Assembly (NCBI RefSeq): GCF_001544615.1 | Contig: NZ_FCNV02000002.1 | Coordinates: 62,001-126,000 of the forward strand | From: Caballeronia concitans | Lineage (GTDB): Bacteria > Pseudomonadota > Gammaproteobacteria > Burkholderiales > Burkholderiaceae | DNA: 64,000 nt | Reading direction: 5' to 3' | The notes under the pieces: generated by a model | Told to the model about the DNA's origin: nothing | The model's database searches: none | The model's input: the letters and a program-made list of their open reading frames with translations, nothing else | In this document: in pieces, positions 8,098 through 15,731 of the stretch | Numbering within the stretch: position 1 is the stretch's first letter | Layout of the letters: each line of letters starts with the position of its first letter | Made by a program: the position numbers and the translations under genes

Positions 8098-9204
8098 TCA
8101 GACCGCATACCGGTGGGCATCCGCATGTTTGAAATCCAGTCCGCAACCGGGCCGTGACCAGTCCGGCGAGATCGCGCCGTCGCGCGCATGCGGTGCGCCG
8201 TCGAAGAGCATCGACTCGATGCGGACGTGATCGTGAAACCATTCCTGATGCCGCAAACGCGGCGCGGCGCACGCCACATGCAGATGCAGCGCGGGCGCGC
8301 AGTGCGCGGACAGCGGCACATGAAACGCGTCGCACAGCGTGGCTGCGCGCAGAAAGCCCGTGATGCCGCCGCAGCGCGTGACATCGGCCTGGAGCACATC
8401 GACGGCCTGGTTCGCGAGCAGCGCGCGGAAGTCGTCGATCGTGAAGCCGTACTCGCCCGCCGCCAGTTCGATATGCGCGGGCAGCGCGTCGCGCAACGAT
8501 GCGAGGCCGGCGATATCGTCCGACGACACCGGCTCCTCGAACCACTCGGCACCGTATTGCGCGAACCGTTGCGCGTAAAAGAGCGCCCGCTTGCGATCGA
8601 GCGCGCCGTTGGCATCGACGAAAAGGCCGGCATCATGGCCAATAGCTTCGCGCGCGACGGCCACGCGATGCGGATCGCGCGACGGCTCCGTGCCGATCTT
8701 GATCTTGACCCAGCGGCATCCGTCTTCATGCACCCAGCTCGAGAGCTGGTCACGGATTTCGTCGTCGGTGTACGTGGTGAAGCCGCCACTGCCATAGAGC
8801 GGCACGCGGCTGCGCACGGCGCCGAGCAGACGCGCGAGAGGGATGTCGAGCAGCCGCGCCTTGACGTCCCACAACGCGCAATCCAGCGCCGATATCGCAC
8901 ACGCGGCGATGCCCGAGCGGCCGATGTTTCGCACGCGCTGCTGCATGCGCATCCAGAGCGCATCGATATTCCATGCGTCTTCATCGATGAGCGTCGGCGC
9001 GAGCGTCGATTCGATGAAACGCGCGGTGACTGCGTCGTTGTATGTATAGCCGATGCCCGTCTTGCCCGCCGCCGTGACTTCCGCGACGACGAGCGTGGTG
9101 GACGTCCAGGAGTAAGTGCCGTCGGCTTCGGGACGGTCGGTCGGGATGGTGTAGGCGCGTGCCCGAATGGCTTCGACCGGCGCTTCGCGTTTGGTCAGAT
9201 GCAT
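8098..9204 (-). CDS. Mandelate racemase/muconate lactonizing enzyme family protein
   Basis: 368 residues with the enolase-superfamily capping domain and barrel. The active-site set can be read: WVKIKIG gives the Lys-x-Lys pair (about 167/169), LFVDANG the first metal Asp (197), WFEEP the Glu (223), AAGEYG the third ligand (251) and SAHCAP the His (301). A KxK pair plus a His places it in the mandelate racemase subgroup, often acid-sugar dehydratases or racemases. The substrate is unknown. It follows the TPP-enzyme gene by 13 bp in the seven-gene operon, an unusual partner for a pyruvate-oxidase-like protein. Confidence 0.88.
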   Translation of the reverse strand: MHLTKREAPVEAIRARAYTIPTDRPEADGTYSWTSTTLVVAEVTAAGKTGIGYTYNDAVTARFIESTLAPTLIDEDAWNIDALWMRMQQRVRNIGRSGIAACAISALDCALWDVKARLLDIPLARLLGAVRSRVPLYGSGGFTTYTDDEIRDQLSSWVHEDGCRWVKIKIGTEPSRDPHRVAVAREAIGHDAGLFVDANGALDRKRALFYAQRFAQYGAEWFEEPVSSDDIAGLASLRDALPAHIELAAGEYGFTIDDFRALLANQAVDVLQADVTRCGGITGFLRAATLCDAFHVPLSAHCAPALHLHVACAAPRLRHQEWFHDHVRIESMLFDGAPHARDGAISPDWSRPGCGLDFKHADAHRYAV

Positions 9205-9217
9205 GGCGCGGCTTCGT

Positions 9218-11014
9218 TCATTTGTCTTTATGTACCGGCAATAATGCGCCGAGCACTTGCTTCGCGGTATCGACGATCACGTTGCCTTCGTTTGGATCGC
9301 CTTCGAACAGCGTCGTCGCGAACGCCTTCGCCTGTTGCAGCGTGATATGCGGCGGCAGCGGCGGCACGTTCGGATCGGCCTTCACCTCGATCACCACAGG
9401 GCGATCCGACGCCAGCGCTTCGCCCCACACGGCGGCCATGCGCTCGGCATCGTCGACATAGAAGCCGCGCAGTCCGATCATTTCCGCGAACCGGTGATAC
9501 GGCACCGACGGAATGTCCTGCGACGCTTCGAACTTGGGATCGCCGTTCATCACGCGCTGCTCCCACGTGACCTGATTCAGGTCTTCGTTATAGAGCACCA
9601 TGCAGATCCATCGCGGATCGGACCATTGTTTCCAGTACTTCGATACGGTGATGAGTTCGGCCATGTTGTTCATTTGCATGGCGCCATCGCCGACGAGCGC
9701 GATCACGGGCCGCTCGGGATGTGCGAACTTTGCCGCGATCGCATACGGCACCGCCGCGCCCATCGACGCAAGACCGCCCGACAAAGAGCACATCATGCCG
9801 CGCTTCACTTTGAGATCGCGTGCATACCAATTGGCGCATGATCCCGAATCACTGGTGACGATTGCGTTCGACGGCACGCGCGGCGACAGTTCCCATACCG
9901 TGCGTTGCGGATTCACGCCGGTCGTTCCCGATTCCAGCGCGCGTTTTTCGAGCTTCTTCCACCAGTCACCCATCCAGCCTTCGATGTCCTTGCGCCATGC
10001 GTGATCGGTCTTTTCCTCGAGCAGCGGAAGAAGCGCACGCAAGGTCTCGGCGCTATCGCCGACGAGATTCACTTCCATCGGATAACGGATGGACAACATG
10101 TCCGGCTTGATATCTATCTGCACGCCGCGCGCTTGTCCTTCCTTCGGCAGAAACTCGGAGTACGGAAAGGCCGAGCCGATCATCAATAGCGTGTCGCATT
10201 CGGTCATCAGCTTGTAGCTCGGCTCCGTGCCGAGCAGGCCGATCGATCCCGTCACGTATGGAAGATCGTCGGGCAACGCGGCCTTGCCGAGCAGCGCCTT
10301 CGCGACGCCCGCGCCCAACTTTTCGGCGACGGCGATGACTTCGTCAGTCGCCTGAAGCGCGCCCGCGCCGACGAGAACCGCGACCTTCTTGCCTGCGTTC
10401 AGCACATCGGCTGCGCGTTGCAAATCATCGGCGTAAGGCACGATCTTCGGCTCACGATAACCGACGCCCGAATGCAGCGTGCCATGCTTGCGCGGCGGCG
10501 GCTCGTACTCAAGCTCCTGCAAGTCGTTGGGAAACACGAGCGCCGTGACCTTGCGTTCGCCGATCGCCGTGCGCACCGCGCGATCGACCAGATGACGCAC
10601 CTGCGACGGCACGCTCGCCTGTTCCACGAAAGCGCCGGCGACGTCCTTGAACATCGACTGTAGATCGACTTCCTGCTGGTAATGCCCGCCGAGCGCCGCG
10701 CGCGCCTGTTGACCCGCGATGGCGAGCACGGGCATGTGATCGAGCCGTGCATCGTAGAGACCGGTGATGAGATGCGCGGCACCAGGGCCGGACGTCGCGA
10801 TGCACACGCCGAGTTCGCCGGTGAACTTCGCATGCGCGGACGCCATGAACGCGGCCATTTCCTCGTGCCGCGTCTGTATGAATTCGATCTTGCCCTTCGC
10901 GCGATTCAACGCGCCCAGGATGCCGTTGATGCCATCGCCGGGATAGCCGTAAATGCGGCGCACGCCCCAGGCGTGGAGACGGTCGACCAGAAAGTCGCCG
11001 ACAGTGGTAGACAT
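9218..11014 (-). CDS. Thiamine-pyrophosphate enzyme, pyruvate oxidase (PoxB) type
   Basis: 598 residues. The ATG at 11014 was chosen over an upstream in-frame start because GAGGAG precedes it. RHEEMAAFMA near residue 50 holds the cofactor-activating Glu. The central region has the Rossmann-like VGAGALQATDEV segment, and GDGAMQMNNMAELITVSKYW is the TPP/Mg motif GDG-x~27-NN in its PoxB form. The likely reaction is decarboxylation of a 2-oxo acid with electrons going to a flavin or quinone; pyruvate is the first candidate. I see no PoxB-like C-terminal lipid-binding extension that I can prove. It is the first gene of the operon, and a shared dyad lies 49 bp upstream of its start. Confidence 0.88.
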   Translation of the reverse strand: MSTTVGDFLVDRLHAWGVRRIYGYPGDGINGILGALNRAKGKIEFIQTRHEEMAAFMASAHAKFTGELGVCIATSGPGAAHLITGLYDARLDHMPVLAIAGQQARAALGGHYQQEVDLQSMFKDVAGAFVEQASVPSQVRHLVDRAVRTAIGERKVTALVFPNDLQELEYEPPPRKHGTLHSGVGYREPKIVPYADDLQRAADVLNAGKKVAVLVGAGALQATDEVIAVAEKLGAGVAKALLGKAALPDDLPYVTGSIGLLGTEPSYKLMTECDTLLMIGSAFPYSEFLPKEGQARGVQIDIKPDMLSIRYPMEVNLVGDSAETLRALLPLLEEKTDHAWRKDIEGWMGDWWKKLEKRALESGTTGVNPQRTVWELSPRVPSNAIVTSDSGSCANWYARDLKVKRGMMCSLSGGLASMGAAVPYAIAAKFAHPERPVIALVGDGAMQMNNMAELITVSKYWKQWSDPRWICMVLYNEDLNQVTWEQRVMNGDPKFEASQDIPSVPYHRFAEMIGLRGFYVDDAERMAAVWGEALASDRPVVIEVKADPNVPPLPPHITLQQAKAFATTLFEGDPNEGNVIVDTAKQVLGALLPVHKDK

Positions 11015-11063
11015 GGTTTGCTCCTCGAATGCTTCGACGAGAACTCCAGACAAGCTACGGATA

Positions 11064-11078
11064 TGTCACACCGTGACG
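11064..11078. promoter_or_regulatory. Copy 3 of the four-copy dyad
   Basis: TGTCAC-ACC-GTGACG lies 49 bp upstream of the TPP-enzyme start. On the minus strand it reads CGTCAC-GGT-GTGACA followed by TATCCG. It would control the whole seven-gene operon down to 2087. Confidence 0.6.
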
Positions 11079-11300
11079 CAACGCTCGTGCCGCGCCCACG
11101 CCCTTATTCGTTGCGAAAGCTCGGCGTGAGGAATGTCAGATGTCTGCAAGACACGGACGTCCTGATTTCGTTCAGATGCATGAAATTGGGCTTGTCCATA
11201 CGTCGTTCGCCTTTTCACTCGGGTGATTTCAACTCGCGCAGTCGTAATGCGCGAGCAAAGGAGCGATTCGCGTTTCGGTGCAACGTCCGCTTGGCAAGCT

Positions 11301-11316
11301 TTTCAAACGTTTGAAA
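11301..11316. promoter_or_regulatory. Perfect 16-bp palindrome
   Basis: TTTCAAACGTTTGAAA is its own reverse complement. It lies 4 bp before copy 4 of the dyad and 104 bp before the gene at 11421. The position suggests a second regulator at this promoter. It is followed by A residues on the plus strand, so it is not a plus-strand terminator. Confidence 0.4.
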
Positions 11317-11320
11317 AAAA

Positions 11321-11335
11321 TATCACGACGTGATA
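11321..11335. promoter_or_regulatory. Copy 4 of the four-copy dyad (perfect)
   Basis: TATCAC-GAC-GTGATA is the best example, with fully matching arms. It lies 85 bp before the gene at 11421 and is followed by CAAGTT. Confidence 0.65.
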
Positions 11336-11420
11336 CAAGTTCGCACGGGCCGATGCCTGGTCTATTCGAATACACACCCGTACGTCTCGATGAAACTGTC
11401 GCTATTCGCCGGAGGTTGTT

Positions 11421-11720
11421 GTGAAGAAGCCAAGCAACGGAAAACGCCCCAAACTGGTTTTCTTCCCGGCGCGAATGGTATCGCCGTCGCCCGGCGAGAC
11501 ACCGGACGACTTTCAAATCTATGCGTCGTATTACGGTTCGAGGGCGGCCGGGTTCTTCGGCAATCTGAAGGTCGTCAGGACCACGGACGGACGCATGTTA
11601 TTTCCGTACGACGGAGCGGAGAAGATCGGCCCCTTCTCGACTATCGACGAAGCGGTCACCGCAGCGCAGGCGCTCGGCGAGGGAATCGTTGCTGGCGACC
11701 TCCGGCATCCGGAGTTGTAG
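11421..11720 (+). CDS. Small conserved-type protein of unknown function
   Basis: 99 residues with a GTG start directly after GGAGGTTGTT, a strong ribosome-binding site. There is no signal peptide or membrane segment. The middle, YASYYGSRAAGFFGNLKVVRTTDGRMLFPYDG, looks like a compact beta-rich fold, and TIDEAVTAAQALGEGIVAGDL like a closing helix. It resembles short Burkholderia proteins annotated only as a DUF (possibly DUF6723, from memory). The perfect dyad and a second palindrome upstream place it in the same putative regulon as the UspA and TPP-enzyme genes. Confidence 0.7.
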   Translation: MKKPSNGKRPKLVFFPARMVSPSPGETPDDFQIYASYYGSRAAGFFGNLKVVRTTDGRMLFPYDGAEKIGPFSTIDEAVTAAQALGEGIVAGDLRHPEL

Positions 11721-11764
11721 TCGCGCACGTAACCCGCTCAGGGGAGACGGTGCGTCATGAACCA

Positions 11765-12484
11765 TCAGCCGGCATTGATGCGTTCACATGTATGCTTCGG
11801 CGTCCAGTCGTCTGCAGGCAATCCACGGGGCATCGTCGCATCCATCAGGATAAGCACCAGCCAGTGCCCTTGCTGCTCGCCGATTCCGGTGAGCAGCATC
11901 GGTTCATCCGGAGGAACGATGACCGGCGCGGCGCCCGGTCGACCGATCTGCTGGCCGTGCGGCGTTTCTAGGCACTGCGCGCCGCTGAGAACGAACCACG
12001 CTTCCGTGCCGGGATGCCGGTGAACGGTGGACTGCATCCCGGGTTTGAAGTTGCCTTCCATGTAGGTGGCCATCAAGGAACTGGCCCGGGGAAGCGCCAA
12101 TGGGCCGACATCCGCAACATGTTCTCCCGCCGATGGTCGCCAGGACTCTTCTGCGATCGTGAAGAGCCATACGTGTCCGAGAATTTCGACGACCGTTCCA
12201 TTCGCGCTTTTCGCTGCTTGCGCCGACGCGCGATCCGGGAACCGATCGATGTGCCAATAGACCGGCCCGGCAGGCGCTTCCTGAAGATGCTCTTCGGCAT
12301 GCACGAAGCAGCCGAATTCCGTTGTCCGTTCGCTCACGGGAATGCAGGCGCCGCCTGTTTGCGCGAGCAACTCACGCGGCGCGGCGAAACCTACTAGTAC
12401 GACGAACGCGATGCTCGTTGCGGCTGCAAACGCTTTGCCAACCCTTTTTCGGAAAGACACGAATGCTTCCATCGAGGCCCCCAT
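11765..12484 (-). CDS. Exported cupin-domain protein
   Basis: 239 residues, or 235 if the second Met at 12472 is used. A signal peptide is visible (AFAAATSIAFVVLVGFAAPRELLAQ, cut near residue 42). The mature part has a cupin core: KPGMQSTVHRHPGTEAWFVLSGAQCLETPHGQQ carries the two His and the Glu of metal-binding motif 1, and later PMLLTGIGEQQGHWLVLIL the second motif with a His. It should be a periplasmic or secreted protein; the substrate is unknown. It converges on the gene at 11421 and has its own upstream region. Confidence 0.78.
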   Translation of the reverse strand: MGASMEAFVSFRKRVGKAFAAATSIAFVVLVGFAAPRELLAQTGGACIPVSERTTEFGCFVHAEEHLQEAPAGPVYWHIDRFPDRASAQAAKSANGTVVEILGHVWLFTIAEESWRPSAGEHVADVGPLALPRASSLMATYMEGNFKPGMQSTVHRHPGTEAWFVLSGAQCLETPHGQQIGRPGAAPVIVPPDEPMLLTGIGEQQGHWLVLILMDATMPRGLPADDWTPKHTCERINAG

Positions 12485-12658
12485 CGAAGAAAACCGCGTG
12501 CTCGCTTGCCGTTTGAATCATAGACGGCGATGTGGCTTTCGCAAGTTACTCGAACGTGCGTGCATGGCGACGCGCGATAAACGATGCGCAGAGTAGTTCC
12601 TCTGTCACCGTCTCGTCGGCAGGGTTATCCCCCATCCATTTCGAACGAAAACATGTAA

Positions 12659-12670
12659 TCATATATATGA
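12659..12670. promoter_or_regulatory. AT-rich palindrome before the GntR gene
   Basis: TCATATATATGA is self-complementary and lies 19 bp upstream of the GntR start. It could be the regulator's own operator. AT-rich palindromes of this size arise easily, so support is weak. Confidence 0.3.
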
Positions 12671-12689
12671 ATTTGATGGAGAGACGATC

Positions 12690-13412
12690 ATGCAGGCAGA
12701 TGGCCGGTTACCCCGTTATCAGCGCCTGCGCGATGAAATGGTCGCCCTCATCGCGGCTCGTCATTGGCGTCCGGGCGAAGCGATTCCCACCGAGCAAGCG
12801 CTTTCCCAAAGCTACGGCCTGGCTGTCGGCACGGTCCGAAAGGCGGTCGATCTGCTCGTCGCGGAAGGCCTGCTCGAGCGCTTTCAGGGAAGAGGGACGT
12901 TCGTGCGCCGCGCGAACTTCGACGCTTCCCTGTTTCGCTTCTTCCGCTTTCAGACGCGGCAAGGCGAACGGCGCATTCCGGAGAGCCGCATATTGCGGCG
13001 CGAGGTGGTCGACGCGCCCTCGGCGGTCGCGGCAACACTGCAGATATCGCGCACGGCGCGCGTGATCCAGATGTCGCGTCTGCGGCTGATCGACGGCGTT
13101 CCGATGCTCGCCGAGGAGATCTGGCTGCCCTACGCGCGGTTTGCTGCCTTCGCGAAGATGGACCTGGATGAGGTCGGTGACCTCCTTTATCCGGTGTACG
13201 AGACGCATTGCAATCAGATCGTGGCGTCCGCCACGGAAACGCTCACCGTCGAAGCCATCGGCGCACGGCACGCGAGGCTCTTGAACATCGAACCGGGCAC
13301 GCCGGCGGTCGTCATCGAGCGTCTCGCATTCGGCTACGATCGCCAGCCGCTCGAATGGCGCCGTTCGCGCGGTCCCGCCAGCGAATTCATCTATCAAGCG
13401 GAGATCCGGTAG
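12690..13412 (+). CDS. GntR-family regulator, HutC (UTRA) subfamily
   Basis: 240 residues. The N-terminal winged helix is complete: LRDEMVALIAARHWRPGEAIPTEQALSQSYGLAVGTVRKAVDLLVAEGLLERFQGRGTFV (about 13-73). The C-terminal UTRA ligand domain ends with PAVVIERLAFGYDRQPLEWRRSRG, the usual effector-binding strand pair. It precedes an MFS importer, a lactonase-type hydrolase and a GntP permease on the same strand. It probably represses this cluster and responds to a carboxylate or sugar-acid intermediate. The 57-bp gap to the MFS gene allows co-transcription. Confidence 0.9.
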   Translation: MQADGRLPRYQRLRDEMVALIAARHWRPGEAIPTEQALSQSYGLAVGTVRKAVDLLVAEGLLERFQGRGTFVRRANFDASLFRFFRFQTRQGERRIPESRILRREVVDAPSAVAATLQISRTARVIQMSRLRLIDGVPMLAEEIWLPYARFAAFAKMDLDEVGDLLYPVYETHCNQIVASATETLTVEAIGARHARLLNIEPGTPAVVIERLAFGYDRQPLEWRRSRGPASEFIYQAEIR

Positions 13413-13469
13413 CCACTGAACGCTAACGGAAACACTCGATTCGAATTTAGAACCGCGACGGGAGACGGC

Positions 13470-14765
13470 ATGTTCAACTGGTTCAGGGAAATTTCGGGCA
13501 ATGAACGCCGGACGTTCTGGGCGTGCTTCGGCGGATGGGCGCTCGATTCGCTCGACGTGCAGATGTTCAGCCTCGTGATTCCCGCGATCATCGCCGAGTG
13601 GTCGATTAGCCGCACGCAAGCGGGTCTGGTCAGCGGCGTCACGCTGGTTGCGTCGGCGCTGGGCGGATGGATCGCGGGCATGCTGTCGGACCGCTTCGGA
13701 CGCGTCAAGACGCTGCAATGGACGGTCGCGTGCTTCTCCGTGTTCACCTTCCTGTGCGCGTTCGCGCAGAACTATCCGCAGTTTCTCGTGCTGAAGACGT
13801 TGCAGGGTTTCGGCTTCGGTGGGGAATGGGCCGCAGGCGCCGTGCTGATGGCCGAGACCATCCGCAACGAGCATCGCGGCAAGGCAATGGGCAGCGTGCA
13901 GAGCGCATGGTCGGTCGGCTGGGGCGCAGCCGTGTTGCTCTATGCGTTGATGTTCTCCCTGATGCCCGCGGCCACGGCATGGCGCGTGATGTTCGCAATC
14001 GGAATCGTGCCCGCGCTTCTCATTCTTTATGTTCGACGCGGCGTGCAGGAACCGGGCCCGTCGGCGCAATCGGCGCATTCGGCGCGAGTGCGTCGCACTG
14101 AGACAGCGCCTGGCGTGGTGGCCGGCATCTTTTCAGCGGGCATGCTTCGCATGACGTTGATCGGCGCGCTGCTGGGCGTCGGTGCGCACGGCGGTTACTA
14201 CGCGCTAATGACCTGGCTGCCGACGTTCCTGAAAAGCGAGCGACATCTTTCCGTGCTGAGTACCGGCGGCTATCTCGCTGTCGTGATCGTCGCGTTCTTT
14301 TGCGGATGTCTCGTGAGCGCGCAATTACTCGACCGTATCGGTCGTCGTAAAACCATCCTCACGTTTGCGATCTGTTGCGTGATAACGGTGGTCGCGTACC
14401 TGTTTCTTCCGCTCGGCGATACCGCAATGCTGTTCTTCGGCTTTCCGCTAGGTTTCTTTGCGGCGGGCATTCCGGCGAGCATGGGGGCGTTGTTCAACGA
14501 ACTGTATCCGCGCGGGATGCGCGGCACGGGTGTCGGGTTTTGCTACAACTTCGGTCGCGTCGTATCAGCAGGATTTCCGGTGCTGGTCGGGCATATGTCC
14601 ACGAATATGTCGCTTGGAACGGCAATCGGCATCGATGCGGGTCTCGCATACGCAATCGTCGTGCTGTCCGTGCTGATGCTGCCGGAAACAAGAGGCCGCG
14701 TGCTGGGCGAAGCTGCCCCCGATACAGCGGACGCAGGCCCGCTTGCTCACGCGCGAAGGCATTGA
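13470..14765 (+). CDS. MFS transporter, organic/aromatic acid:H+ symporter type
   Basis: 431 residues with twelve predicted membrane segments. GMLSDRFGRVKTL after helix 2 is the MFS signature loop, and the central loop ends near GVQEPGPSAQSAHSARVRR. GFGFGGEWAAGAVLMAETIR is the helix-5 region typical of the sialate/aromatic-acid branch. The start is supported by GGGAG upstream. The product should import a small carboxylate for the hydrolase encoded 54 bp downstream. It is related in style to the MFS protein at 58714. Confidence 0.88.
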   Translation: MFNWFREISGNERRTFWACFGGWALDSLDVQMFSLVIPAIIAEWSISRTQAGLVSGVTLVASALGGWIAGMLSDRFGRVKTLQWTVACFSVFTFLCAFAQNYPQFLVLKTLQGFGFGGEWAAGAVLMAETIRNEHRGKAMGSVQSAWSVGWGAAVLLYALMFSLMPAATAWRVMFAIGIVPALLILYVRRGVQEPGPSAQSAHSARVRRTETAPGVVAGIFSAGMLRMTLIGALLGVGAHGGYYALMTWLPTFLKSERHLSVLSTGGYLAVVIVAFFCGCLVSAQLLDRIGRRKTILTFAICCVITVVAYLFLPLGDTAMLFFGFPLGFFAAGIPASMGALFNELYPRGMRGTGVGFCYNFGRVVSAGFPVLVGHMSTNMSLGTAIGIDAGLAYAIVVLSVLMLPETRGRVLGEAAPDTADAGPLAHARRH

Positions 14766-14819
14766 CGGGCCGGCGCTTCGCTTGCGGCCCGGTGCAACCA
14801 TTGATGGAGAAATGATTCA

Positions 14820-15674
14820 ATGCTCTCTGAGCCGGGGACAGACGCGAGTAGTCAGAAGGATGCGCGTCGTATCGATACGCATGCTCATGTGTTCAGGCGT
14901 GGCCTTCCGCTTGCGAAGTATCGCCGGTATGCGCCGGATTACGACGCGCCGCTCGATGCATACTTCGCGCAACTCGATGCGCACCGGATAGCACGCGGCG
15001 TGCTCGTGCAGCCCAGCTTTCTCGGCACCGATTGCGGCTATCTGCTGGATGCGTTGAGCGGCGCGCGTGACAGGTTGCGTGGCGTTGCCGTGATCGAGCG
15101 CGATTGCGGGCAGGACATGCTGAGCGACATGGCTGAAGCGGGCATCGTGGGAATCCGGCTAAATCTGATCGGAAGGGCCGATCACCCGCTCGACCACTGG
15201 GTAAGCGCCCGCACGCTGGCTCATGTTCGCGAACTCGGATGGCATGTTGAAGTGCACGCGGAAGCAACGAGACTGCACGGCATTGTCGCGCCGCTTGTGG
15301 ATGCGGGAGTCAATGTCGTCGTCGATCATTTCGGCAGGCCCGATCCCGCTCTCGGTGCGAGCGACCCAGGCTTTCGCCGCCTTCTCGAGTTTGGTCGATC
15401 AGAGCGCGTCTGGGTCAAGATATCCGGGGCATATCGGAACTGGCCGGATAACCGCGTGCGTGACGACGAGGCCCGCAAGGCATTCGATCTTTTGAAGGAA
15501 GCCTTCGGCATGCATCGACTCATGTGGGGCAGTGACTGGCCTCATACGCAGTTCGAGAGATCCGATCAATTCACGAGATCGCTGGAACTGTTGCACGCGC
15601 TAGTTTCAGACCAGAAAGAACGCGACGTCGTCATGGCGGACACGCCAGCGAGCCTCTATATGTTCGATGATTAA
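14820..15674 (+). CDS. Amidohydrolase-superfamily lactonase (2-pyrone-4,6-dicarboxylate hydrolase-like)
   Basis: 284 residues. RIDTHAHVF near residue 20-28 is the HxH metal motif of the amidohydrolase barrel, VEVHAE and VVDHFGRPD supply later His residues, and LMWGSDWPHTQF has the final catalytic Asp. The length fits the PDC-lactonase and sugar-lactonase (COG3618) families. Hydrolysis of a lactone of an organic or sugar acid is likely; the exact substrate is not readable. It sits between two importers and under the GntR regulator at 12690. Confidence 0.85.
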   Translation: MLSEPGTDASSQKDARRIDTHAHVFRRGLPLAKYRRYAPDYDAPLDAYFAQLDAHRIARGVLVQPSFLGTDCGYLLDALSGARDRLRGVAVIERDCGQDMLSDMAEAGIVGIRLNLIGRADHPLDHWVSARTLAHVRELGWHVEVHAEATRLHGIVAPLVDAGVNVVVDHFGRPDPALGASDPGFRRLLEFGRSERVWVKISGAYRNWPDNRVRDDEARKAFDLLKEAFGMHRLMWGSDWPHTQFERSDQFTRSLELLHALVSDQKERDVVMADTPASLYMFDD

Positions 15675-15731
15675 GCGGCAACGCATCGACAAGTACCCGC
15701 AGCAAAGTATTTCAAACCAAAGATACCTTTC

